Shown piece by piece: positions 18,797 through 27,283 of a DNA stretch of 64,000 bases (its first letter is position 1; every line of letters begins with the position of its first letter). The stretch covers positions 3,098,501 to 3,162,500 of the forward strand of contig NZ_CP045696.1 in NCBI RefSeq assembly GCF_009676955.1. The letters run 5' to 3'. A program made the translations under genes and the position numbers. This stretch comes from Sodaliphilus pleomorphus (GTDB taxonomy: Bacteria > Bacteroidota > Bacteroidia > Bacteroidales > Muribaculaceae). The notes under the pieces are model-generated. The model was not told the DNA's origin, did no database searches, and saw only the letters and a list, made by a program, of their open reading frames with translations.

Positions 18797-19636
18797 TCAC
18801 AGTGTCACATGGGTGGCTTCAACTTTCTCGTTTACGAAGATTGATGCCAATGTGTTGAATTTTTCGGCCTCTTCGGTTGTACAATAGGTGCAACTACCGC
18901 CCTTTGAGCATTTCTTTTCCATTTCGGGATGACGCCTCAGGTAGTCTTCAAGGCTCTCGGCCACGATTTCGCCTTGCGCGATGATATTGATGCCTTGTGG
19001 CATGTATTGCCTGATCTTGTTCATCAGCAGCGGATAGTGGGTGCATCCCAGTATCACCGTGTCGATGTCGCTGCATTGTGCAAGTAGGGCGTCGATGTCT
19101 TTTTTCACGAAGTAGTCGGCTCCAGGCCCTTCGCTTTCCCGATTTTCGACCAGCGGCACCCACATGGGGCAGGGGTGCCCGTAGACGTGAAAGTGTGGAT
19201 ACATCTTGGCTATCTCAATATCATAGCTCTTGCTTTGTATCGTGCCAGGTGTGCCGAAGATGCCTATGTTGCCAGTCTTGGTGATTTCTCCTATTTTTTC
19301 GACTGTGGGTCTTATCACTCCCAGCACACGCCTTGTGGGGTCGATGAGCGGCAAGTCGTGTTGCTGAATACTGCGCAATGCTTTGGCCGAGGCTGTGTTG
19401 CAGGCGAGAATTACCAAGTTGCAGCCTTGTTGAAACAGATAGTCGACACACTGGCGTGTGAAGTCATACACCAGTTGAAACGACCTCACCCCATAAGGAG
19501 CGCGAGCGTTGTCGCCAATGAAGAGGTAGTCGTATTGAGGCAGTGTTTTCCTTATCTCTCTCAATACCGATAGTCCGCCGAAGCCTGAGTCAAATACACC
19601 TATTGGTGCAGGATCGTGTGAAAGTTTCATGTTCAT
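18797..19636 (-). CDS. murI: Glutamate racemase
   Basis: A 279-residue enzyme converting L- to D-glutamate for peptidoglycan. The two catalytic cysteines lie in ACNTASAKA and GCTHYPLL, and the N-terminus has PIGVFDSGFGGLSVLREI. Its start overlaps the end of the DegT aminotransferase gene by four bases, making it the last gene of the dTDP-sugar operon. That placement ties a cell-wall precursor enzyme to surface-sugar synthesis, probably only by shared transcription. Confidence 0.96.
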   Translation of the reverse strand: MNMKLSHDPAPIGVFDSGFGGLSVLREIRKTLPQYDYLFIGDNARAPYGVRSFQLVYDFTRQCVDYLFQQGCNLVILACNTASAKALRSIQQHDLPLIDPTRRVLGVIRPTVEKIGEITKTGNIGIFGTPGTIQSKSYDIEIAKMYPHFHVYGHPCPMWVPLVENRESEGPGADYFVKKDIDALLAQCSDIDTVILGCTHYPLLMNKIRQYMPQGINIIAQGEIVAESLEDYLRRHPEMEKKCSKGGSCTYCTTEEAEKFNTLASIFVNEKVEATHVTL

Positions 19637-20763
19637 TTAGCCTTAAAATCGTTGATAATATTTGAAATCTCTATAGCGTCTTGCTGGCTTATGGGATAGG
19701 CGATGGGCAGGCTCACCACCTCGCGGGCCAGCATTTCGGTCACTGGCAGCTTGCAGCTGGCAAGTTCGCTGTAGCAAGGCTGGCGGTGGGGTGGGGTGGC
19801 ATAGTGGATATCGGTGCCCACGCCGTTCTGCTTGAGATAGCTCATGAAGCGGTCGCGTTCTTTTACCCTCACCACATATTGGTGCCACACTTGTTGCATG
19901 TCGTCAAAGATGGCAGGCCTTGTCACCAGTGGATTGGTAATGTGCTCGTTGTAGGTGCGTGCTATCATCATGCGCCGCTGGGTTTCTTGCCCGAGATGCT
20001 TGAGTTTCACTCTCAACATAGCTGCTTGTATCTCGTCGATGCGGCAATTCAGTCCCTTGTAGATGTTGTGATAGCGGCGGTCGGCACCGTAGTTGGCCAG
20101 CGCTCTCACTGTGCTGGCCAGCTGCTCGTCGCTGGTGAGCACGCAGCCGGTATCGCCCAGTGCTCCCAGGTTTTTGGTGGGGTAGAAGCTCATGCCTGTG
20201 GCATGACCAAGGCTCCCGGTCACCTTTGTGCCGTTCAGCCCAGCCACACTCGCCTGTGCGGCCACGGCCTGGGCATTGTCTTCGATAATCTTCAAGTTGT
20301 ACCGCTTGGCAATGTCAATGAGTTGCTCGTCCCAGCAGGGTGTTCCGTAAAGGTGGACGGGCATGACTGCTTTTACCTGGGGGGTGAGCAGTGGCTCGAT
20401 TTTGCAGGTGTCGAGATTCATCGTGTCTTCTCTCACGTCGCATGGACAAGGCTCAAGCCCGTTGTCGCTCACTGCCAGCAGCGATGCTACATAGGTGTTG
20501 CCGGGCACAATCACCTTGTCGCCCTCGTGCAATACCCCCATTTCCTTGTAGGCTCTTATCACGAGCCGCAAGGCATCGAGACCATTGCTCACGGCAATGC
20601 AGTATTTCACTTGGCACAGCATGGCCATCTCTTGTTCGAGCAGAGCAGTCTGCTCGCCATGCAGGTATCTGCCCGATGCAATCACTTGGCAGGCCGCATC
20701 TTTCAACTCCTCCATGATGGGAGCATTGGCCATCGCCAGGTCGAGAAAAACGTGTTCCTTCAT
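19633..20763 (-). CDS. DegT/DnrJ/EryC1/StrS-family PLP aminotransferase (probable dTDP-3-keto-6-deoxyhexose transaminase)
   Basis: About 376 residues from the ATG at 20763 (MKEHVFLDLAMANAPIMEEL); a longer frame to 20808 has no family sequence. The PLP-binding lysine lies in SFYPTKNLGALGDTG. The family normally transaminates keto-sugars attached to dTDP or UDP. Just upstream are two FdtA-like 3,4-ketoisomerase genes and rfbA-rfbB, so the likely substrate is dTDP-3-keto-6-deoxyhexose, as in FdtB or QdtB. Whether the product is Fuc3N, Qui3N or another amino sugar cannot be decided from sequence alone. No acetyltransferase (FdtC-like) is present in the cluster. Confidence 0.9.
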   Translation of the reverse strand: MKEHVFLDLAMANAPIMEELKDAACQVIASGRYLHGEQTALLEQEMAMLCQVKYCIAVSNGLDALRLVIRAYKEMGVLHEGDKVIVPGNTYVASLLAVSDNGLEPCPCDVREDTMNLDTCKIEPLLTPQVKAVMPVHLYGTPCWDEQLIDIAKRYNLKIIEDNAQAVAAQASVAGLNGTKVTGSLGHATGMSFYPTKNLGALGDTGCVLTSDEQLASTVRALANYGADRRYHNIYKGLNCRIDEIQAAMLRVKLKHLGQETQRRMMIARTYNEHITNPLVTRPAIFDDMQQVWHQYVVRVKERDRFMSYLKQNGVGTDIHYATPPHRQPCYSELASCKLPVTEMLAREVVSLPIAYPISQQDAIEISNIINDFKAK

Positions 20764-20767
20764 TGTT

Positions 20768-21217
20768 TCATTCCTTTCTTTTGCAGGCAGTGAGTTGCTT
20801 AAACTCATTGTAGTCTCTTATGTAGTCGTCTTCGTCGTAGTGCTCCGAGGCGATGACAGCGCACACCGAGCCCGATGAGAAGTTTTCAAGCGTTCGCCAT
20901 ATGCCTGGCACTATGAGTAGCCCCTCGTAAGGCCGGTTGAGCGTAACCGTTAGGCTCTTCACTCCGTCGTCGATAGTTACATCGAAGGCCCCACTTATGG
21001 CCACAATCAACTGGTACAGAGCTTTGTGCGAGTGTCCACCACGTTCAACCCCGCCAGGAATGTCGTAAAGATAGTAGGTGCGCTTGATTTTAAACGGGAT
21101 TTCGTTGCAATCTTCCACTACCGTGAGATTGCCGTTGTCGTGATGGTGCTTTGAGAGCTTGACAAGACGGCACATGTCGATGCTTGAGTTGCTATGTGCG
21201 ATTGCATTATCTGCCAT
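20768..21217 (-). CDS. FdtA/QdtA-like dTDP-sugar 3,4-ketoisomerase (second copy)
   Basis: A 149-residue single-domain cupin of the FdtA/WxcM family. The conserved core is visible: LYDIPGGVERGGHSHKALYQ with the catalytic histidine pair HSH, followed by VAISGAFDVTIDDG and the VPGIWRTLENFSSGSV strand. FdtA converts dTDP-4-keto-6-deoxyglucose to the 3-keto form before transamination. Its start overlaps the end of the other cupin gene by 11 bases and a 4-base gap separates it from the aminotransferase. This copy matches the canonical active-site pattern better than its neighbour. Confidence 0.87.
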   Translation of the reverse strand: MADNAIAHSNSSIDMCRLVKLSKHHHDNGNLTVVEDCNEIPFKIKRTYYLYDIPGGVERGGHSHKALYQLIVAISGAFDVTIDDGVKSLTVTLNRPYEGLLIVPGIWRTLENFSSGSVCAVIASEHYDEDDYIRDYNEFKQLTACKRKE

Positions 21218-21617
21218 TTTTCAGTAGCTTGAATTCGTTGAAATCTTCTATATAGTCGTCGGCACTGTATTTTTCGCTCGACAACACATATACCACAGCG
21301 TTGGTCGAGAAATTGTCGATCATGCGCCATGTCATGGGAGGCACATACAGACCGTAGTAGCTGCGCGCCATGTGATGGCGGGTCTCGTTGCAGCCGTCGT
21401 TGAGCACCACGTCGAAGCTTCCCGACAGCGCTACAATGAATTCTTCTTGCGTGCGAAAGGCGTGGCCTGTGCGGAATTTGCCCCCAGGCACGTCGTAGAT
21501 CCAGTACACCCGCTTGATGTCGAAGGGCACCTGCTGCCCCCCCTCGATGACCGAAAGGTTGCCGCGAGGGTCGCATATCTTGGGGACGTTCAGTATTTTG
21601 GCTTCCTTATATCCCAT
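21207..21617 (-). CDS. FdtA/WxcM-like cupin, diverged copy
   Basis: A 136-residue cupin clearly paralogous to the next gene: [20 protein letters not shown] aligns with YLYDIPGGVERGGHSHKALY, and both share FDV, WR-NFS and [22 protein letters not shown] tails. The HSH histidine pair is replaced by HAF, so one catalytic histidine is missing. It could have a different isomerisation specificity, be a partner subunit, or be inactive. It overlaps the ends of both neighbours by 11 bases, so all three genes are tightly coupled. Confidence 0.82.
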   Translation of the reverse strand: MGYKEAKILNVPKICDPRGNLSVIEGGQQVPFDIKRVYWIYDVPGGKFRTGHAFRTQEEFIVALSGSFDVVLNDGCNETRHHMARSYYGLYVPPMTWRMIDNFSTNAVVYVLSSEKYSADDYIEDFNEFKLLKNGR

Positions 21618-22491
21618 TGTTTGCCAAGTTTATCAAGTATTGACCATACTGGTTTTTCTTCATGGGCTCGGCCAGCTCAAGCAGCTGCTGGGCATTTATC
21701 CAACCTTTGCGGAACGATATTTCCTCAAGCGAGGCTACTTGCACGCCTTGGCGTTTCACTATGGTTTGGATGAAATTGGAGGCATCGAGCATCGATTCGG
21801 CCGTGCCTGTGTCGAGCCATGCGAAGCCGCGTCCCAGAGTCTGCACGTGCACGCGCCCTTGCTCCAGGTAGGCATTGTTTACCGCGGTGATCTCAAGCTC
21901 ACCACGCGCCGAGGGCTTTATCCCGGCTGCAATCTTGAGCACGTCGTTGGGATAAAAGTACAGTCCTGTGACGGCATAGTTCGACCGCGGATGTGCGGGT
22001 TTCTCCTCGATACCGGTTGCATTGCCGTCGCTGTCAAAGTCGACCACCCCGAAGCGCTCGGGGTCCTTCACCGCGTAGGCAAAGAGAGTGCACACGTTTT
22101 TCTGCTGGGTGCGCTCGACGGCATCGGTGAGCATCTGGGTGAAACTTTGCCCGTAGAAGATGTTGTCGCCCAGCACAAGGCAGGCGTCATCGTCGCCCAC
22201 AAAGTCTCTGCCCAGGATGAAGGCTTGTGCCAATCCTTCGGGCCTGGGTTGCTCGACGTAGCTGAATTTCACTCCCAGTTCCTCGCCGGTGCCCAGAAGG
22301 CGCTTGTAGGCAGGCAGGTCGCTTGGTGTGGAAATTACAAGAATTTCCCGTATTCCTGCGAGCATGAGCACCGAGATGGGGTAGTACACCATCGGCTTGT
22401 CGTAGACGGGTACGAGTTGCTTCGATATCCCCTTGGTGATGGGGTAAAGACGTGTGCCGGAGCCTCCGGCGAGAACTATGCCTTTCATCAT
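21607..22491 (-). CDS. rfbA: Glucose-1-phosphate thymidylyltransferase
   Basis: About 294 residues from the paired ATGs at 22491/22488 ([20 protein letters not shown]). The nucleotide-binding signature [13 protein letters not shown], the [15 protein letters not shown] segment and LGDNIFYG are all standard for RfbA. The enzyme makes dTDP-glucose from dTTP and glucose-1-phosphate. It follows rfbB by 19 bases and overlaps the diverged cupin gene by 11 bases. Confidence 0.97.
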   Translation of the reverse strand: MMKGIVLAGGSGTRLYPITKGISKQLVPVYDKPMVYYPISVLMLAGIREILVISTPSDLPAYKRLLGTGEELGVKFSYVEQPRPEGLAQAFILGRDFVGDDDACLVLGDNIFYGQSFTQMLTDAVERTQQKNVCTLFAYAVKDPERFGVVDFDSDGNATGIEEKPAHPRSNYAVTGLYFYPNDVLKIAAGIKPSARGELEITAVNNAYLEQGRVHVQTLGRGFAWLDTGTAESMLDASNFIQTIVKRQGVQVASLEEISFRKGWINAQQLLELAEPMKKNQYGQYLINLANNGI

Positions 22492-22510
22492 GTGTGTGAA
22501 TGTGTGTTGA

Positions 22511-23719
22511 TTATATTTTCTGACGGTTGCCGTACATTTGTTCGTAATACGATTGATAGTCGCCACTGGTCACGCTTTTCACCCAGTCTTGGTTGTCGAG
22601 ATTCCACCTCACGGTCTTCTCAATGCCTATGGCAAATGTGGTCTCGGGATACCAGCCAAGTTGGGTGGCAATCTTTGTGGGGTCCATGGCATAGCGCATG
22701 TCGTGTCCCGGGCGGTCGGCTACATACTCGATGAGACTTTCGTCGATGGTCTCAAGAGGGCACTTGAGCAACCTTTGATATTGCGGCTCCTCGCGCATGA
22801 TGCGGGCAATGATTGCAATCACTTTTTTAACAATATTAATGTTGCTCTCCTCGTTGAAGCCGCCTATGTTGTAGATTTCGCCATCACGGCCGTTGTGCAA
22901 CACCAAGTCGATAGCCTTGCAGTGGTCTTCGACATAGAGCCAGTCGCGCACGTTGAGCCCCTTGCCATACACCGGGAGCTTCTTGCCCTCGAGTATGTTC
23001 TTGATGATGAGCGGGATCAATTTTTCGGGGAAGTGGTAAGGACCATAGTTGTTGCTGCATCTGGTGATGTTGACCGGCAGCCCGTAGGTGTCGTGGTAGG
23101 CCTTGACAATGAGGTCGGCACTGGTCTTGGCTGCCGAGTAGGGCGAGCGTGGCGACAGTGGCGTTTCTTCGGTGAAAAACTGTTTGCCGTAGGTCTTCAG
23201 GTCGTGCCTGTTGCCTATCACTTTTTTGAGTTCCTGGCTTACGTGCAATGGCTGGGGCTCGTCATAGTCCTTGGCCAGGCTGCCATAAACTTCGTCGGTC
23301 GAAATTTGCAGAAACCTCGTGTTCTCCTTGTAGATATTCTTGCCTTGGGCATCTTTGCCTCTGTACCATGCCTCGCGTGCGCACTGCAGCATGTTCTGAG
23401 TGCCCAGGATGTTGGTCTCGAGAAAGAGCCGGGGGTTGGTGATGCTGCGGTCCACGTGGCTCTCGGCTGCAAAATTCACCACATAGTCGATGTCGTGGTC
23501 TTTGAAAATCTTGCTCACGGCCTCATAGTCGCCTATGTCACCTTTCACAAAAACCACGTTGGGCAATGCAATCTCATCTTTTATCGATAGCAGGTTGCCC
23601 GCGTAGGTGAGTGCATCGAGTATGACTACTTGTGCTTGACCGTGATATTTCTTGAGCATGTATTTCACATAGTTGGACCCAATAAAGCCCGCTGCTCCAG
23701 TCACGAGGTAGGTTTTCAT
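22511..23719 (-). CDS. rfbB: dTDP-glucose 4,6-dehydratase
   Basis: A 402-residue extended short-chain dehydrogenase. The NAD-binding motif [14 protein letters not shown] is at the N-terminus, and the catalytic YxxxK is in [11 protein letters not shown]. The protein is longer than the usual 340-360 residues because of an insertion around [20 protein letters not shown], as in other Bacteroidetes RfbB. It makes dTDP-4-keto-6-deoxyglucose, the branch point for the operon. rfbC and rfbD are absent, so this cluster is not for dTDP-rhamnose. Confidence 0.97.
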   Translation of the reverse strand: MKTYLVTGAAGFIGSNYVKYMLKKYHGQAQVVILDALTYAGNLLSIKDEIALPNVVFVKGDIGDYEAVSKIFKDHDIDYVVNFAAESHVDRSITNPRLFLETNILGTQNMLQCAREAWYRGKDAQGKNIYKENTRFLQISTDEVYGSLAKDYDEPQPLHVSQELKKVIGNRHDLKTYGKQFFTEETPLSPRSPYSAAKTSADLIVKAYHDTYGLPVNITRCSNNYGPYHFPEKLIPLIIKNILEGKKLPVYGKGLNVRDWLYVEDHCKAIDLVLHNGRDGEIYNIGGFNEESNINIVKKVIAIIARIMREEPQYQRLLKCPLETIDESLIEYVADRPGHDMRYAMDPTKIATQLGWYPETTFAIGIEKTVRWNLDNQDWVKSVTSGDYQSYYEQMYGNRQKI

Positions 23720-23744
23720 ATCGTTATATTCTTTTCTTTATTTA

Positions 23745-23752
23745 CAAAGATA
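23745..23752 (-). promoter_or_regulatory. -7 promoter box of the rfbB operon
   Basis: On the minus strand TATCTTTG is a perfect TAnnTTTG box, 25 bases before the rfbB ATG. No clear TTTG at the -33 position. Confidence 0.6.
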
Positions 23753-23901
23753 ATACTTTTATGCGAGATTGAATTGCTAATGCCTGTCGTTTTAGCGCTA
23801 TCAGAAACCGTTTTTTTTGTTGTTGTGCCAGTGGCTACTGCCGCACATGGCCCCCTCGGGTGTTTCTGCACGAGACCGCCTCGGTGTATTGCCGATTTAC
23901 A

Positions 23902-23940
23902 TAAAAAAGGATAGTTTCCTCCATTTGGGAAACTATCCTC
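23902..23940 (-). terminator. Rho-independent terminator after tsf
   Basis: A 12-bp stem (AGGATAGTTTCC with GGAAACTATCCT) is followed on the minus strand by six T. It lies about 40 bases after the tsf stop and separates it from rfbB. Confidence 0.88.
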
Positions 23941-23980
23941 TTTTGAGTGATGTCGATATCTAAGTGATATAGATAGATGC

Positions 23981-24979
23981 TTAGTCTTGGTTCAAGTTGA
24001 TGCGTTTGAGGTCGGTTGCCTTCAGCTCCTTGTCAAACTTCTTCAAGTACTCGGCAACGGTCATTTTGTCGACGCCATCGGCATCGATTTGCTGCTCGTT
24101 GAGCACATTCTCGGCAAAGAACTTGTTGAGGCGGCCGTTGGCGATGTTCTTGATCATCTGCTCGGGCATTGTAGCCTTCTTCTGCTCGGCCACTTGCTCC
24201 GACAGCTCTTTGACCTTTTTCACGTCGTCTTCGGTCATGTAACCCTTGCGCACAGCCTCGTCGAGGTGCTCTTGAGTTGCGCAGTAGTAGGGGTTGTAGC
24301 CTGCCTTCTTCAAGGCGTTGTCTACAGCCTTCTGCACTTGCTCGGCCTTGGTCTTGTCGACAGCAATGCTGTATTCCTCGTCGATGCGGTCTTGGCTTAT
24401 TTGCTCACGCGAAGCCACGATGGGGTTCATCGAGGCTACCTGCATGGCAATCGTCTTGGCCACCTCGTCGTCGAAGTCACCCTTGTTAAATGCCACAACG
24501 GTCGACAGCTTGTGGTTGAAGTGGTTGTAGGCAACAGTCTTAGCGCCTTCAACATAGCCATAGTCGCCAAATTCCATTTTCTCGCCGGTGATACCCGAGA
24601 GCACTTTGATTTGGTCGGCAACGTTGCTGTCATATAAAGGAAGGGCCTTCACCTCATCGGCAGACTTGGCTTTTGCCTTGAGAGCTGCATCGAGCGTGTC
24701 GGTGACAAGCTTCACAAACTTCTCGTTGTTGGCCACAGGTTCGGTTTCACACTTTATCGAGAGCACGGCTGCAAATTCTCCGTCGGCCTTGCTCAGTGCA
24801 CGACCCTCGGCGGCGTCGCGGTCTTCGCGCTTTGCAGCAATGGCCTGGCCACGCTTGCGCACGATTTCCACAGCCTTCTGGATGTCGCCTTCGGCCTCGA
24901 TGAGGGCTTTCTTGCAATCTACCATGCCTGCGCTTGTGAGTTCGCGGAGTTTTTTGATGTCTGCAATAGATACTGCCAT
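23981..24979 (-). CDS. tsf: Elongation factor Ts
   Basis: A 332-residue EF-Ts, the GDP/GTP exchange factor of EF-Tu. The UBA-like N-terminus is complete: IKKLRELTSAGMVDCKKALI, followed by AIAAKREDRDAAEGRAL and the core-domain signatures VLSIKCETEPVANNEKFVKL and TVVAFNKGDFDDEVAKTIAM. A C-terminal region of about 100 residues ending DKELKATDLKRINLNQD fits the longer Bacteroidetes form. It is the last gene of the rpsB-tsf pair, 54 bases after rpsB. Confidence 0.97.
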   Translation of the reverse strand: MAVSIADIKKLRELTSAGMVDCKKALIEAEGDIQKAVEIVRKRGQAIAAKREDRDAAEGRALSKADGEFAAVLSIKCETEPVANNEKFVKLVTDTLDAALKAKAKSADEVKALPLYDSNVADQIKVLSGITGEKMEFGDYGYVEGAKTVAYNHFNHKLSTVVAFNKGDFDDEVAKTIAMQVASMNPIVASREQISQDRIDEEYSIAVDKTKAEQVQKAVDNALKKAGYNPYYCATQEHLDEAVRKGYMTEDDVKKVKELSEQVAEQKKATMPEQMIKNIANGRLNKFFAENVLNEQQIDADGVDKMTVAEYLKKFDKELKATDLKRINLNQD

Positions 24980-25033
24980 AATTATTTAATTCCTTTGTGT
25001 TGTAGAGTTAATTGAATTGTGTTGATTTTTGTT

Positions 25034-25915
25034 TTATTCAGCTTTGGGAGCCTCGGGCTCGGCTTCGGCTTTGGGAGCCTCGGGCTCAGCTTCGGCTTTG
25101 GGAGCCTCGGCAACTGGAGCTGCTGCAGCCACTTCCTTCACAGCAGCATTGCGGCGCACGCGGGCACGACGGGGCTTGTTTTCGCCTTCCTCGCCTTCCT
25201 CGGCATCTTTGTTGTCAACTTTTTCCACCTTGCGCTCCTCGAGACCCTCGTTGATGGCCTCGCACACTGTGCTCATGATCAAGTCGATCGACTTGGATGC
25301 GTCGTCGTTGGCAGGAATCACAAAGTCGACGGTCGACGGGTCGCTGTTGGTGTCGACCATGCCAAACACGGGGATACCCAGGCGGTTGGCCTCGGCTACA
25401 GCAATGTGCTCTTTCATCACGTCGACTACAAACAGGGCACTTGGCAGACGGTTGAGGTCGGCAATGCTGCCCAGGTTCTTCTCAAGCTTGGCACGCTGGC
25501 GGGTGACTTGCAGTTTCTCGCGCTTCGACAGGTTGTCGAATGTGCCGTCTTTCATCATCTTGTCGATGCTGGTCATCTTCTTCACAGCCTTGCGAATGGT
25601 GGGGAAGTTGGTGAGCATGCCACCTGGCCAGCGCTCAATCACGTAGGGCATGTTGACTGCGCCGGCGCGGTCGGCTACCACTTGCTTGGCTTGCTTCTTG
25701 GTGGCAACAAAGAGCACCTTCTTGCCGCTCTTGGCAATGTTCTTGAGTGCGTTGCATGCCTCTTCAAGCTTGGCTTGTGTCTTGTATAAGTCGATGATGT
25801 GAATGCCGTTGCGCTCCATGAAGATGTAGGGAGCCATGGCAGGATTCCATTTGCGTTTCAGGTGACCAAAGTGGCAGGTTGCCTCGAGAAGTTGGTCAAA
25901 ACTTGGTGTTTGCAT
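25034..25915 (-). CDS. rpsB: 30S ribosomal protein S2
   Basis: A 293-residue S2 protein; the core (residues 1-235) has the standard FDQLLEATCHFGHLKRKWNP, VVDVMKEHIAVAEANRLGIP and VDFVIPANDDASKSI segments. The C-terminus carries a low-complexity Ala/Glu/Pro tail made of repeated APKAEAEPE units that is not part of the S2 fold. Position between rpsI and tsf is standard. A long structured leader lies just upstream. Confidence 0.97.
   Translation of the reverse strand: MQTPSFDQLLEATCHFGHLKRKWNPAMAPYIFMERNGIHIIDLYKTQAKLEEACNALKNIAKSGKKVLFVATKKQAKQVVADRAGAVNMPYVIERWPGGMLTNFPTIRKAVKKMTSIDKMMKDGTFDNLSKREKLQVTRQRAKLEKNLGSIADLNRLPSALFVVDVMKEHIAVAEANRLGIPVFGMVDTNSDPSTVDFVIPANDDASKSIDLIMSTVCEAINEGLEERKVEKVDNKDAEEGEEGENKPRRARVRRNAAVKEVAAAAPVAEAPKAEAEPEAPKAEAEPEAPKAE
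25041..25110. repeat. 27-bp tandem repeat encoding the S2 tail
   Basis: Two and a half copies of a 27-bp unit (25041-25067, 25068-25094, partial 25095-25110) encode the EAEPEAPKA repeats at the S2 C-terminus. The copies are almost identical at the DNA level, so copy number is likely to vary by slippage without breaking the frame. Confidence 0.85.
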
Positions 25916-25954
25916 TTTGATTTTTTTCTTTTTTGTTTACGTTCTACTTAAATC

Positions 25955-26011
25955 AATCACATAGTAGCTCCTCAGCTGTGTTGTTGCAGCCCGGCGAAAG
26001 TCTATGTGATT
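25955..26011 (-). promoter_or_regulatory. Structured leader upstream of rpsB
   Basis: A perfect 10-bp inverted repeat (25955-25964 with 26002-26011) encloses about 37 bases that contain a smaller GCTG/CAGC hairpin, 40 bases before the rpsB start. In minus-strand RNA this forms one long closing stem with an internal hairpin. The position suggests a ribosomal-protein autoregulatory leader, which is an inference. Confidence 0.5.
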
Positions 26012-26098
26012 TGGATACTAAACTCTCTATTTTGTTTTCAAGATAGTCGAGTAAGCGTCTCAGTAGTATATATGTGAAATAATAATACTTGCTGCCGA

Positions 26099-26485
26099 TT
26101 AACGCTTGCTGAACTGGAATCTCTTGCGAGCCTTGGGCTGACCTGGCTTCTTGCGCTCTACGGCACGAGGGTCGCGAGTCATGAAGCCCTCCTTGCGCAG
26201 GGCACTCTTGTCGTCGGGGTTGATCTTGACCAGTGCACGGGCAATTGCCAGACGCAATGCCTCGGCTTGGCCCTTGTAGCCGCCGCCGTCGAGATTCACC
26301 TTGATGTCATATTTCTCGGCTGCCTCCAGCGTGTTAAGGGGTTGCTTAACGATGAATTGGAGTATTGGAGATGGGAAATATTTCTCAAGTGCTACCTTGT
26401 TGATTGTAATTTCGCCTTTACCTTCGGTTACAAATACGCGAGCTACTGCTGCTTTGCGGCGACCTACTGCATTAATTTTTTCCAT
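26099..26485 (-). CDS. rpsI: 30S ribosomal protein S9
   Basis: A 128-residue S9 with the family start NAVGRRKAAVARVFVTEGKG, the central DGGGYKGQAEALRLAIARAL and the basic C-terminus KPGQPKARKRFQFSKR that reaches the ribosomal P site. It follows rplM by 12 bases in the universal rplM-rpsI order. Confidence 0.98.
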   Translation of the reverse strand: MEKINAVGRRKAAVARVFVTEGKGEITINKVALEKYFPSPILQFIVKQPLNTLEAAEKYDIKVNLDGGGYKGQAEALRLAIARALVKINPDDKSALRKEGFMTRDPRAVERKKPGQPKARKRFQFSKR

Positions 26486-26497
26486 ACTTCCAATTGA

Positions 26498-26977
26498 TTA
26501 TTTGAGTTTGTTGATATCGATTACTTTGGGGTCTTGAGCCTCGTGGGGGTGTACGTTGCCATTGTAGATGTGCACATTGGTGAGCAGTTGTGCGCCCAGA
26601 CGATTCTTGGGCAGCATGCCCTTGAGCACATGCAGGAACAACGGGTGCATGCCCGGAGTGAGGTCCTCGCGCAGCGACTTCTGTTGAAGTATTGCAGGAG
26701 AAGCGTAGCGCTGACCGCCAGGATAACCAGTGTAGGAAATATAGGTGCGATCGGTCCATTTCTTGCCGGTGAGTTTCACCTTGTCGGCATTGATGATGAT
26801 CACATTGTCACCACAATCAACGTGGGGTGTATAGCAGGGTTTGTATTTGCCGCGCAGAATCTTGGCGACTTTGGCGCAAAAGCGACCCAGTACTTGGTCG
26901 GTAGCATCAACGACTACCCATTCTTTCTTGACCTGCTCAGCCTTCACCGAGTTGGTCTTGTAACTTAAAGTGTTCAC
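26498..26977 (-). CDS. rplM: 50S ribosomal protein L13
   Basis: A 159-residue L13 of normal length. Diagnostic segments are KKEWVVVDATDQVLGRFCAK, CGDNVIIINADKVKLTGKKW and VLKGMLPKNRLGAQLLTNVH. It is the first gene of the ribosomal block and is preceded by a consensus promoter and a compact leader. Confidence 0.98.
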   Translation of the reverse strand: MNTLSYKTNSVKAEQVKKEWVVVDATDQVLGRFCAKVAKILRGKYKPCYTPHVDCGDNVIIINADKVKLTGKKWTDRTYISYTGYPGGQRYASPAILQQKSLREDLTPGMHPLFLHVLKGMLPKNRLGAQLLTNVHIYNGNVHPHEAQDPKVIDINKLK

Positions 26978-27011
26978 TTTTAAATTCCTGATTAATAGTT
27001 AATTTTTACAT

Positions 27012-27053
27012 TCTCAGGCTCAAGTTGAACACGGCCAAATGCTCGCCTGCCGC
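27012..27053 (-). promoter_or_regulatory. Candidate leader hairpin upstream of rplM
   Basis: The untranslated stretch of about 105 bases between the promoter and rplM contains a CAGGC/GCCTG closing stem (27015-27019 with 27045-27049) around a TCAA-C-TTGA dyad. It may be an L13 autoregulatory element. The pairing is visible, the function is inferred. Confidence 0.4.
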
Positions 27054-27088
27054 CTTTGAATAAATAAATTTCGGACATAATCGGACTG

Positions 27089-27119
27089 CAAAGGTACAAA
27101 TTCTTGGCTTTAAATCAAA
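27089..27119 (-). promoter_or_regulatory. Promoter of rplM-rpsI(-rpsB-tsf)
   Basis: On the minus strand TTTG (27119-27116), 19 bases, then TACCTTTG (27096-27089): an exact match to the Bacteroidetes housekeeping promoter TTTG-N19-TAnnTTTG. Transcription should begin near 27083. Confidence 0.9.
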
Positions 27120-27203
27120 CACTTCCTGATGCTCGTTGAAGAACTCACGTGAACGATTTAACAACTATTTGCACATTTAACCATCGTTTACATAATTACT
27201 TTT

Positions 27204-27245
27204 TTAAAAAATAAACCAGCCCGCAAGTGAAATTGCGGGCTGGTT
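27204..27245 (-). terminator. Rho-independent terminator after the amidase gene
   Basis: A perfect 13-bp stem (27214-27226 with 27233-27245), a 6-base loop and, on the minus strand, a T-rich tail, about 40 bases after the amidase stop. Confidence 0.9.
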
Positions 27246-27283
27246 GTTGTGTGTGGCGGTTCAATGCTTTACCGCTGCATGTG

